Assembly (NCBI GenBank): GCA_007922225.1
Contig: ML679959.1
Coordinates: 28,686,540-28,750,539 of the forward strand
Origin: Emydura subglobosa
Taxonomy: Eukaryota; Chordata; Testudines; Chelidae
DNA: 64,000 nt
Direction of reading: 5' to 3'
Shown here in pieces: positions 1 to 10,610 of this stretch (positions within the stretch are counted from its first letter, which is position 1; each line of letters begins with the position of its first letter). The position numbers and the translations under genes were made by a program. The notes below the pieces were generated by a model. The model saw only the letters and a list, made by a program, of their open reading frames with translations. It ran no database searches and was not told where the DNA came from.

Positions 1-1320
1 TGTTAAATGTTGGCCTTCTTTTGAGTCTGAGTTTGTCTAGCTTCACCTTCCAGCCACTGGATCCTGTTAGACCTTTGTCTGCTAGATTGAAGAGCCATCT
101 GTTGTCAAACTTCTGTTCCTCATGTAGGTATTTATAGACCGGATCGCGTCACCCTTATCCTCCTCTTTGATACACTGAATAGATTGAGCTCCTTGAGTTT
201 TTCATTGTGACGCATGTTTTCTAATTCTTTTAGTCATTCTTGTGGGCCTGCTCTGAACCGCACCAGTGTATCAACACCCGCCTTAACTGTGGTCACCAGA
301 CCTGGACACAGGATTCCAGTGGCAGTTCCCCACTATCAGATACAGAGGTAAAATAACATCTCTGCTCCTATTCAAAATTCCCCTTTCTCTACATCCAAGA
401 ATCGCCTTTGGCCACAGCATCACGCTGTGATCTCATATCCAGATAATTTTCCATCCCCACATCCAATCGTTCTCTGAGTCACTGCTTCCCAGGATAAAGT
501 CCCTCATCCTGTAAGTATGGTCTGCATTCTTTGTTCCTAGATGCATATATTTACATTTGGCCTTATTAAAATGCATATATTTTGTTTGTACCCAGTTTAA
601 CCAAGCAATCCAGATCACTGAGTCAGATACTTGCCCTCTTCCTTTTTTACTACTCTCCCAGTCTTTGTGTCTGCTTCAAAATAAATCAGTGATGATTATA
701 TGTTTTATTCCAGATCATTGACAAAACTGTTAAATAGCATAGGACCAAGAACCAAACCCTGTGGGACCCCACAAGAAACACAGTCATTGATGATGATTCC
801 CCCTTCACAATTATATTTTGAGACCTATCAGTTAGCCAGTTTTTAGTGCTTTTAAAGTGGGCCATGCTAATTTTATATCATCCTAGTTTCTTAATCAAAA
901 TGACGTGGTACAAAGTTAAATGCCTTACAGAAGTCTATTACATCACCACTATTACCTTCATCAACCACATTTGTAATCTCATCAAAAAAAGATCTCGTGG
1001 TAGTTTGGCAGGATCTATTTTCCACAAACCCATGCTGATTGGCATTAATTATATTACCCTCCCGCCCTTAATTCTTTATTAAATCCCATGTCAGCCATTC
1101 CATTATTTTTCGCCGAATTGATGTCAGGCTGATTGCCTGTACATACCTGAGTCGATCTTTACTTTTGGTGAAAAGAGGCAGAAAGGACATTTGATTTGAT
1201 ATCGCTCTATATGTATTTTTATTCCGTGCACACCACTTGGATTTCCAGACCCGAGGTTGAATATGTGGCCCTGGCTGTTTGCATCTTTCAACTTGAAACA
1301 CTGAGCAAGATTGGCAGATC
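1..1320 (-). mobile_element. Decayed CR1-clade LINE, reverse transcriptase region, antisense
   Basis: Read on the minus strand, 735-773 gives GVPQGLVLGP, the reverse-transcriptase motif block of CR1 LINEs. The text either side (the 'finger' region around 950-1150 and the C-terminal segment around 60-320) follows the CR1 ORF2 layout. Frames are broken by many stops and indels. The left end runs off the window and the right boundary is uncertain. It is a dead copy. Confidence 0.75.
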
Positions 1321-1404
1321 AATGAGGGAAAGTATATAATAAGCCCAGCAAAGGTAGTTTTTACAGAGACTTTTCACTTACACCTTCTATTTATTGAACA
1401 CTTT

Positions 1405-1687
1405 GGGCATGTCTACACTGAGATCAAAGACCTGCAGCACTGACGCTCAGAGCCCGGACTCGGACTCACAGGGCTCCCTCTGGCTGGGGCTGGTTTTTTT
1501 GCAATGTAGACATTTGAGTGCAGGCTCTGGGACCCTGTGAAGGGGGGAGAGTCCCAGGGGCCGGGATCCAGGCTGAGCCGGAACGTCTCCACTGCAATTT
1601 TACAGCCTGAGTCCTGCCAACTCGAGTCAGCGGATCCACACCACCTGTGGCCACACCATGGGTCTTTGACTGCAGTGTAGACGTACC
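1405..1687. mobile_element. MITE with GGGCATGTCTACACTG ends, 3-bp TTT duplication
   Basis: The left end GGGCATGTCTACACTG and right end CAGTGTAGACGTACC form an imperfect terminal inverted repeat around 283 bp. TTT flanks both sides (1402-1404 and 1688-1690). A 3-bp duplication fits PIF/Harbinger-type insertion. The interior resembles the element at 50862..51147, which has the same kind of ends, nearly the same length and also a 3-bp duplication. Confidence 0.65.
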
Positions 1688-2714
1688 TTTGAAGAGCAGA
1701 CCAGTTCCCTGGGTTAGAGCCAAGCTATTAGCAGGTGCTGTGGAAAGAAAGAGGAAGGGTTGGGAGCTACAGAGATCAGCAGTCCTGGGAGGAGCCAGTG
1801 GTCTGATTCTCCAATTCATTATATCGGCTGTACACCAGTGTACAATGGTGTTACACCAGTATAAACCTGTGGTAACAGAGCAAAGAATCAGGTCCCAATT
1901 GGGACCTGGACTCTTCCAAGGTGCTCGCTGTTGGTGGTTTGGATTCAATGTTGCAATTGCGGGGTCTCTGCAACGATAATTAAGCTCATTGTTCACATTG
2001 CCTAGTCAGTGCTCAGAATGACATTCCTACTGCCCTGCAGGCAGCTGTTTCATTCTCCCCCTGCTGCTCATTCAGGAAAATCATCCCTAGATCTTTGCTC
2101 TGTTTTTTTAGGACCTGAGTATCATTCTGGGGATGATGCAGCTGTTTGTCCTTAGCCAGCTGTTATGAGATGTGGGAGGGAGGGCCCAGAGTCCCTGCAA
2201 AGCTTCTCTGGGGGTGAGGAAGGGCTAGTCTGAGCATACAGCCATTCTGGGGTTAAATGAGAGTGAGAAGGGACTAGACCAGAGTGCGGAGGTTGTCTTA
2301 GATCCTAGGACAAGTGGGCCCTGTAGAACAGAGCTCTCATGCCTTCTTTCTGAAAAGCACAGCAGCTCAAAATTTAACTCTTTACCAACAGGAGAGCATT
2401 CAATGCACACCAACCCTGTGCAATTCTTTAAAATGGGACCTTGGGAAAGTTCTGTTCAGAGTGCAGCGTGATTCTTTATTTGCTGCTTAGAAAGCCATGA
2501 AATGATTCTTTCTGAGGCCAAGGCTGGGGGATTTCCCTGCACACACAGAGAATGAATTCTCTACTTCCCGAGGAAAATTTAGAAGAATTCCTGTAAGAAT
2601 TTATGTTTGAAGCAGGGCCTCTTTGTTAAGGGACTTGGTTTGAATCTTTCAATTCTGGACTGGATATAGGGAATATACTGCCAGGACTACCAGGATCATT
2701 GGGCTGGATGACTT

Positions 2715-2785
2715 AGAATCATAGAATATTAGAGTTGGAAGGGATCTCAGGAGGTATCTAGTCCAGCCCCCTGCCCTTACACCAA
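2715..2785 (-). mobile_element. CR1 LINE 3'-end fragment, antisense
   Basis: It carries AGAATCATAGAAT followed by GGAAGGGATCTCAGGAGG and CTAGTCCAGCCCCCTGCC, the reverse complement of the CR1 3' terminus. Confidence 0.85.
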
Positions 2786-2903
2786 AACTATTCCTTCTCT
2801 AGTTTCTAAGGGTCAAATTCATCCTTGCTGTCTTTCTACTTAGACTCCCAAGGAGAAAGGTGAATTTTTGACCCATGTTAAATTAACTTGTAATAAACTC
2901 CTA

Positions 2904-2927
2904 GGCAAGGCAAGGCAAGGCAAGGCA
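2904..2927 (+). repeat. (GGCAA)n short tandem repeat
   Basis: Nearly five head-to-tail copies of GGCAA. Confidence 0.9.
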
Positions 2928-3004
2928 GTAGTAGTTGTAACCCATGCTAATGGGTCAAAATAAACCCCAGAGGGAGCATAGGGCCAGGTGATTTCGAGTA
3001 AAAC

Positions 3005-3445
3005 TAGAGCTGGTTGGGAATTTTCTGCTGAATGTTTTCTTTATTCACTAAAAAATCGCGATTTGTCAAAACTGTAACTGTCCATGAAACAGGATTGTGT
3101 GGGGTGAATGTTCTGACTTGAAAAGATTTTTGGGAAAAAATGTTTTGAGACTGGCAAAATGTCCCATTTCAACATTTTTGAGCAGGAGAGTTTTGATTTT
3201 TGATTCTTCGGTTAGAAATGTTAGTAGATATTAGTAAATGTTAGTAGACTAAAAAAAGGTTCAAAAAAGAAAAGGTCAGAATCGAAATGAAATGTTTTGA
3301 AATGATCAGAAGGAAGCAGTTTGATAGATCCAAACTGAGTCATTTTTTTATTTTTGATTCACAATTATTTTGTTACTGAGATTTTCACTTTTCATCTGAA
3401 TTTAGGACTGAATTTTTTCTTAGTGTCTCAGATATTTTTCCTGTC
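3005..3445 (+). repeat. AT-rich interspersed repeat, AGCTGGTTGGGAA family, copy 1
   Basis: It starts with AGAGCTGGTTGGGAA and contains GTTCTGACTTGAAAA and TCCCATTTCAACATTTTTG. The same words in the same order occur at 13676..14010, and weaker relatives lie near 34340 and 34840. I do not know the class of this family. Confidence 0.55.
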
Positions 3446-4384
3446 CAACTCTAATTAAAACTGCAACTGCCTTATCTTCATTAGGATTTTAAGATGGGTT
3501 CTTCATCATGGGTTAGTGATGACCATAACTAATGGAGTTGCTCTAGGAGTGATGTTGGTCTGGATTCTCCATCTGCCAAGTGCTTTCCATTGAATGCCGT
3601 TGAGATGATTGCTTCTCCATCCCCACTTCTCAGCTCTCACCTGCTAACATTGTTGTCCTTGATCTCTGCACCAGCAGATCACACATTATCTTGAGGCTGC
3701 TGATATCACAGCCTTCCTCAGAAAGCCCCCAAATGCTGCGTTCATTCTTGTCCACACACACGTGGTTTGGCATGTGCAGAGCGGCATCATGTCTGCTATG
3801 ATCTGCAGACTAAGGGGCCTGTTTGTGCAAAGCACCAAAGTGCCGTGTAGTAACAAAGTGCGGAGGTGGGGAGGGTTGGCGAGTCATGAGACTTTTTCCA
3901 AGCGGATGCTCAACGTACTAGAAATTCTGACGCGATTCTGTAGGGCAGAACCCTTGTTCCATTTTAGCAAATGGAAGAACTTCCGTGGGACAGCATTTCA
4001 CTCCGACAGCCAGACCTTATTTTACTTTGATTTTTTTTTTAAATGATGATTTATACCCTTGAGATTTTATCCTGACAATAAAATCTTCCAGACAGGAGAC
4101 CGGGTAGAAAACACAACACCAGGCACCATCCAACAAATGAATTCCCTAGGCCACAGCTTGTGATGGTGACAAAGGGAGAAGCTATATTGGGTCTAATTCT
4201 CCATGGAACAATGGCTGACTTCAGGGGGCTAGGTCACTGGGTCCTTCAGCCACATCACCATGTACTGTGCAGATGTAATTTGTCCGTTGCAAATATAAAT
4301 CTATAAGGTGCTCTCCTGCAGAAAGCAGCTGCCCACCTACTCCGTGGGATGGCCTCCACAAACACCTAAATGCTGGCCCTCAGC

Positions 4385-4660
4385 CCCTCTGCTGGCTTTA
4401 AAACAGCTTCTCTTGCCAGTGCAAGGCCTTGGTCCTGATCTTCAAGGCCACAAGTGATCTGGGATTCAGTTACGTCAGGGATCACGTCTCCACCTGTGAC
4501 TCACCTACTCAGCTCCCTGGGACAATGTGGTTCACCACGGTTCTGGCTTGCTCAAGGCGGTTCAGCTGTGGAATGAGCATCCTGGAGATGCCAGGCTCAA
4601 AGCCTGATCACCTAAAGGGCATGTGACCCAACGTTCCTCTTTGAGCGTGCTTTTCCGCCA
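4385..4660 (+). mobile_element. Possible old LINE 3'-region remnant
   Basis: The stretch with TGATCTTCAAGGCC, then CAGGGATCACGTCTCC and GGAATGAGCATCCTGGAGAT resembles degraded L2/CR1-clade 3' coding sequence. The assignment is weak. Confidence 0.35.
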
Positions 4661-5155
4661 CAAGCCGGATGGATGGGGGAGGGACAATGGGACAAGGGAA
4701 AGCAACCAGCAAGCAGATAGGGAAAGGAAGAGAACTGACGACTCATGAAGCCTGCTCGGGACCTCATCAAACCTAATTTTCCTGGGGAGTGGTTAGATGC
4801 CATGGGGACCGAACGATAGGAAACCCTGCGATAGGCCAGACAGATGACTAGATAATCGAGAAAGTGAAGCATCGCAAAGACGTGCATCCTTCCTGCATTG
4901 CTGCCCTTATCTGCAGCACCAACCCTCCGAGCAAAGCGCTGGATCAAAGAGATGAGAGGCGCTCTAAAGACAGATTTTCAACAGAGCCCAGGGCCAGATT
5001 TCCAAGTGCTCAGCGCCCACAATCAGTAGAGGAGCCGATTGCTCAGCAGCTCCCATGGCACCATTCATGGCTGGATCTCCTCAAGACCCAAGTGTGCTGA
5101 GGACTTTGGAAAGTCTGGCTCTAAAAACAAGGCACAGCTGGGGCTGTGTGTGTGT

Positions 5156-5166
5156 GGGGGGGGGGG
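5156..5166 (+). repeat. G homopolymer run after a (GT)n stretch
   Basis: Eleven G in a row follow alternating GT. A second such run lies at 44215-44225. Confidence 0.85.
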
Positions 5167-6035
5167 AGGAGTACACAGATGTGCTGCCCGGCTTTCTTTA
5201 CACACCCTTAATCACAATGGCTGTGAGAGTGCACGGGCAACGTTGCACGTATTTTGTTGCTCAGAGGCCCGCTGAAAAGCCCAGCTGCTGACGTTGTTAG
5301 TTACCCGGGCAGGGGCCCGGATCCCACAGGTGTTTCCCTCCCATCTTCATTTGACTCAGCCGTTCACTCGAAGCACGCGTCTCAGCCCCCGGTGTGTGAC
5401 AGGGCAGGGCTTTGGATGAACTGGGAACGCCAGGCAGAGCAGAGACATTGCTGGGGTCAGCGGTGTGCAGGCAGGGAGCTCCCTCCTCTGCGGCGTATTG
5501 TCTGCAGGAGGGACTGCGTTTTGCAAGGCAAGATGGAGACCATGGGCCGGGCTGCTCACTGCTCACCTATCAACAAGAATTTTATCTCCTCAGTGCAAAC
5601 ACGGCCACCCACCACTGACAGGGGAGGGCTCTGGGTGGCGTGCTCTAACAGATGCTTTTCTGAACTAGAAGGAAAGCCCTTAGAAGAGTCACTAGAGGAG
5701 CAGTTAATGCACCAGGGCCCAGACAGATTCACGGAGCGGGGTGGGAAAGGCCTCCCCACGACAGCGGCGCCAGAGAAATGTCTACTGGCTCAGTCTGAAT
5801 CCCTTCCAGGGGCCCAGCGGGGAGAGGACGTGGTTTGGCTAAGGAACAGCATGGACAGTCACAAAAATACCCCTCGAGATACACAACACCCCGCTGCGCC
5901 CACAGCTCTCCCCCAGGCGAGAGGATGAGACACATCGATCCACACGGGGCAGAGGTTTGCCGTGTCACTTCATGCGAGGCACTCAGACGCTACAGAGGAG
6001 GAGGAGGAGATCAGAACCAGCAGAGAGTCCCCTAA

Positions 6036-6470
6036 TAATAACCTAGCTCTCCTCTAGCACTTTTCATGAGTAGATCTCAAAGCACGGCACAGTCTTGTAA
6101 TAAGTATTTGTCCTCCCAGCCCCCCTGGCGGCAGAGCAGTGCTAGCCTCCCCATCGCACAGATGGGGAGCTGAGAGGCTGAAGAGCCTACGTCTCATTTT
6201 CAAAAGGTATTTAGACTCTTAAGAGACAAAATCCCACAGACAGTCAGTGGGATTTTGTCTCCTAAGGGCCTAAATCTCCTTTGAAAAAGAGACATAGGCT
6301 CCTAAATCAGGTAGACGTGGTACGCTGAATGTCTAAATGCCTTTAAAACTCTGGCCCTGAAGTGAGTTTCCCAAGGTACCACAGGAAATCTGTGGCAAAG
6401 CAGGGAACTGAATCCAAGTCTCCCCGGTCCTAAATTAGTACCCTAGCCCCTGGACCATCTAAAATAAGGT
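6036..6470 (-). mobile_element. MIR SINE, antisense, split by a foldback element
   Basis: The left part (6036..6183) contains CCCATCGCACAGATGGGGAG, the reverse complement of the MIR core. The right part (about 6354..6470) resumes with GTTTCCCAAGGTACCACAGG and GGGAACTGAATCCAAG. Joined, they restore the usual MIR order, so the sequence between them is a later insertion. Confidence 0.7.
6184..6353. mobile_element. Foldback MITE inserted in MIR, 54-bp arms
   Basis: Positions 6184-6237 and 6247-6300 are inverted repeats of 54 bp with about seven mismatches around a 9-base loop. The innermost GACAAAATCCCAC / GTGGGATTTTGTC pair is perfect. The right end, ...CTCTGGCCCTG, resembles hAT-type ends (CAGGGCCAGA). 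TGAAG occurs on both sides and may be part of a target duplication. Confidence 0.65.
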
Positions 6471-7449
6471 AGGTGCTGACCTCACAATTAACATTAATAG
6501 GTTCTCTGGGGTAGCCACACCCTGGACTGCCTGGGTGATGAAGTCAGGATTCTCCTCCGCCCCCAGCTCAGTCTTTCAGCTCGGTGCTGACGTGATTGCA
6601 GGAAGCTTGCGTTGTCTGTGCTGCACCTGTTTTGTGGCAAGAGAGCTTCGGTCAAGGGTCATTTTGTCTTGGACATTCCCCTTTTCAGCTCCCACCTCCG
6701 CCCCGGGCGGTTCCTGTCTCTGGAGATGGTTGATTCAGCCGTGAAGCCCCACAGGACATTTTTTTTTTTTGCAAGGATGGGGGAGCAGCCAAGCCACCTG
6801 GCCTCTGTCAAAACTTGTCAGCATGACTGTGAGACCAAATGCATTCTCCCTCCCTCCCTCCCCCCGAACAAGTAAAGGTGTGGGTGGGTGAAACCTGAGG
6901 CAGGTACAAGGTGTTCTGACTCAGACACAGCCCAGCTATAATTCCTCCAGGGGAGAATCAAAACAGGAGCTCCACAGAGGACCTCATGGGACTGTAATGA
7001 TTAACAGATTGCTCAGATGTGGGGCTTCCTTTACTGAGCCAACACGAGGGGCATTTGCCTGAGCACTCTGCAGTTTATTTGGTTTTCTCGCTGGAGACGG
7101 TGGGCGCAGAGCCGTGGTTAGCAGCGCCCAGGCCTATAAGGGGTTTTTTTTGCAGGGGGTCCAAAGTCCTGCCTGCAGATGAGTCACAATAACTGAGTAT
7201 CAGAGGGTGGTGCTTGGATCGCTGGGTATTAGAAGGGGAGCAGAGACCAGCCTCCACTCATCTCTTGCTGCCTCTACAACTGCAAGAAACTGATCATCTC
7301 AGGCAACTGAGTCCACACTGGCCCGTCCCTGCCAATATGCCCTGCGGGCCATTCCTTGCACATCCCACATCAATTGTGTTCCCTTTAACTCCACAAGCTC
7401 CTTCCTGAGGCGCAGCTCCTCTTTGCTGCATGATATTTACCATGGCTAG

Positions 7450-7577
7450 GTTTTTAAGGTGCGGCTTGCCAAAGCCCTGGCTGGGATGATTTAGTTGGGG
7501 TTGGTCCTGCTTTGAGCAGGGGGTTGGACTAGATACCTCCTGAGGTCCCTTCCAACCCTCATCTTCTATGATTCTAT
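7450..7577 (+). mobile_element. CR1 LINE 3' end
   Basis: It runs from AAGGTGCGGCTTGCC through GGGTTGGACTAGATACCTCC to TTCTATGATTCTAT, the CR1 3' terminus with its short ATTCTATG-type tail repeats. Confidence 0.92.
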
Positions 7578-8184
7578 TGGGATGCAAGTGGATTTCAGTT
7601 TCTTCACCCAGACGTGGTCGGAAGCTGTGTGAACTAGTGGCCACAGCAAGGCACTGAGACACAGCACTCCTGGGTTTTATTCCGGATTGGGATTTGGATC
7701 CAAATCTAGGTCCACTGCCTAGCTTGCTAGCTTGCCCTTCTAGCACCCCTTTTGCCCCATGAATCACAGCATCAGCTGGTTTCCTGTCCCTCCTTGTAAT
7801 AAGAGCCATCCAAGAGGTCAGATTTCAGCTGGCTAAAGAAACAACCTCCCTGAATGTCTCTTACGTTTTTCTCTTCTTTCAAGCATATTCAGAGTGGTTC
7901 TGGGCCAGGGTGAGAAGCAAATAAACTTGGAGCAGGAGGTGCTGTGTTGGAACACGTTAGTATGTCAACAATTCCCAGGTCTTCAGTGCAAGGGGAGGCG
8001 TCACAACTGAGGAGATGCCATAGCAGGGTGTGGTTAACTCAGCTACTGGCTCCCACACAACTAGCCAGACATGTATGGACGGCAGCGTGCACACTTGGTG
8101 ACTTCTTCCAGGGAGATGTCACACATCCCTTGTATGTCATGATTTTATACCACTCCCAGACAGGGAGTGCTCTCCTGGGGTTAC

Positions 8185-8330
8185 AGCAAGGGGACTGCAA
8201 GTCAGGACCCGTGGGTTTGAGTCCCAGCTTTAGTGCATATTTGATGTGCAGGCAGTGCCTCAGTTTCCCCATCTGTAATACAAGGATAAAGAGACTTTTG
8301 TGGGGTTACCTGCCTCACAGGTGTGGGACT
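8185..8330 (+). mobile_element. MIR SINE fragment
   Basis: It shows GGTTTGAGTCCCAGC, then GTGCCTCAGTTTCCCCATC and TGTAATACAAGGAT in MIR order. Confidence 0.75.
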
Positions 8331-8464
8331 TAATTCAGTTTTAAAAAATGCATGTCAGTAAGAGTTTGCAGCCTTTAGATTTAGAAATTCATATTCTTAC
8401 TGCATTTAGTATTACTCCTCTCATCAGCTGAAAAAAATCTACCCTAAAAGAATATTCCCTGCAT

Positions 8465-8495
8465 TATATATATATATTCCTACACACACACACAC
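8465..8495 (+). repeat. (TA)n and (CA)n microsatellites
   Basis: A (TA)n run at 8465-8477 is followed by (CA)n at 8482-8495. Confidence 0.85.
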
Positions 8496-8762
8496 TAGAC
8501 ATCCTTACAATTTACCATCTTTTTAAAGCGATCCTCTGTTTAAAATGTGCCCCTTTTCCTCCTTCTCTCTGTTATCTTTTACCCCTCTGGAGATGTCCCA
8601 GGGGCCCTGTTAATGAAATGCAGGCCTCTCCGCGCTTTGTTTGCTTCGCTTTACCATTAACAAATTATCCCTGAAGGTCACATGCTCAAAACAGGCCTGG
8701 CTATCCGGTATGCATGTGTGAGCCTGCTTACATGCCTGTATAAGCATGCCGGCATGTGCATC

Positions 8763-8785
8763 TGTGTGTGTGTGTGTGTGTGTGT
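8763..8785 (+). repeat. (TG)n microsatellite
   Basis: Eleven or so uninterrupted TG units. Confidence 0.9.
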
Positions 8786-9241
8786 TCCTACGGGGATAAT
8801 TTTTCTTTCCAAGTAAAGCACCGGAGCTAGGAAATTCGAAAGGCTGTAGACAGACCCCTGTTGGCGGAGCCATACCGAAAACACAAATACAATTCAGTTG
8901 TGACGGTCACGTCCACAACCCAGATGTTCAGTTCCAGCACGTGGGTGATGAAGCAGCTCCAGCAGCATCGATATCCTGAGTCCTTGGTTCCTAGCCAGCC
9001 GAGTGTAAAATTTAGCTAGGCCGTAGCACGGCATTAATCTAGGTGGGTGATGATCTCTGGTTGCTGATGGTATTAGAACTTACTGCAGCTTTCCATGCTG
9101 TTTGCCCATGCCGGGCTGTTGATGCAGCTGCCAGGTTTGGAAGAGAAGCAGCCTTCGAGTGGGGGGAGGGAGTCTGCTCATTCCAGAGGGAGGTGATGGT
9201 TGGGGGACTCCTCTCCTTTCCCTAGACTCTCTGGGTGTGGA

Positions 9242-9290
9242 ATCCATAGATTACAAAGCCAGAAGGGACCATTGTGACTGTCTGAGCTCC
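9242..9290 (-). mobile_element. CR1-like LINE 3'-end fragment, antisense
   Basis: ATCCATAGATTACAAAGCC followed by AGAAGGGACCATTGTGACTG is the reverse complement of a common CR1 subfamily 3' end in reptiles. Confidence 0.7.
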
Positions 9291-9577
9291 AGCAAAACTC
9301 AGTCCTCTTGTTCCACTTGTACAGTTTCTGTGAGAAACCCCTGGGAAGCTTGTGAGTCAATACAGGTGAGCGTGCCAGCAATGTGCTTCTGTGAGAAACT
9401 CCTGGGTAGTTTGTGAGTCAGTACAGGAGAGACTGCTAGCAATATGCTTACGAATATGCTTATTCAGTTAGAGCAACTGGCAGATACCAATGCGCCACTT
9501 GCCTTGTCTACACTGGAGTTTTAGAATGTGCGGCTTAGAACGTGCTAATGAAGTAGCATATTCAGATCGTACACTGC

Positions 9578-9710
9578 TTGGATTGTAAGCTCCTTGGGGC
9601 AGGTGCCATCTTTTTGGTCTGTGTTTGTACAGCACCTAGCACAATGGTGTTCTGGTCCATGACTGAGGCTCCTAGGTGCAATACAAGAAGTAAATAACAA
9701 TAATAATAAA
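9578..9710 (+). mobile_element. L2-like LINE 3' tail
   Basis: GATTGTAAGCTCCTTGGGGC, then GTACAGCACCTAGCACAATG and a trailing AATAATAATAAA follow the L2 3'-end layout. Confidence 0.75.
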
Positions 9711-10509
9711 TGTACACCTTCCAAAAATATCTTTTGTTCACAATCCTAGGAACCTAGATCCACTGTTCCTGGGCTTTTACTTTGCATCAGTAACTAAAAA
9801 TGCCTTCTGTTCTCTGCAGCTGGCCAAGGCACAGGGCCCCTCCCTCTGTCTACACACAGTTTTTGGGCCACTTTAAGGACATGGGGTGAGAAAGCAGGAC
9901 AATTAGAGGTACAAGCCTTGTGTGGATGCAGTTATATCAGCATGGTTATAAAATCGTCTCCCCAACCGAAGGAGGTAAATCGCTAACAAAACTGTGTGCA
10001 GATCAGACCTCACCATGACCGTCTGCATCGTTATTACCTGTGCTGGGCTTTATTTGGATCTTGGTAGCCATTCAGAAGCCATTCACTTTGGTTAGTGTTC
10101 AGGACCATCGCTCCACCTTTAAAGCAGGGTAGGCTAGCAAGATTGTATCCCACTTGGGCTCCCCACCCTGCCACACGCTGCCAGGTTCTCTTCTGGGAGG
10201 TACCCGAGGCGCTGCTTGCTCTCTGCACAGCCGTAAGTGAACAAAGGCCAAGCAACTCCCGGTCTCTCTTGGATTCATCTCTTCTGCAGCGCTTCAGATG
10301 TCTGTCTCCAGGGCAGGGTTTTCTCACTCTAGAATTCACTCATTCCAAAAATGTGTGTCTGCCTGACCCCGGCCACGTTTACAATGTATTGCAAGACACC
10401 TCTTTGTTCAAGAGTCCAGTAACTGTGAACGCTGAGTCTCTGGCATTTAGCCGGCTGGGCTGGTTTTAGTCTGACACCGTCTCTGTCCTGCAAAGGGTTG
10501 AGATGCACT

Positions 10510-10610
10510 GTTATTATTTTGTATTCGTATTACAGCAGTCAGGGATCGGGGCCTCGTTGTGCCGGGCACTGTACAGACAAGACAATCCCTGCCCCACAGA
10601 GCTCCCAAGC
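10510..10610 (-). mobile_element. L2-like LINE 3' tail, antisense
   Basis: TTATTATTTTGTATT, then GCCGGGCACTGTACAGACA and AATCCCTGCCCCACAGAGCT form the reverse complement of the tail seen at 9578..9710. Confidence 0.65.

Noticed and set aside
1647..1979. Long overlapping frames on both strands near 1.5-2.0 kb
   Set aside because: They lie largely within the MITE at 1405..1687 and its flank; no similarity to a known protein.
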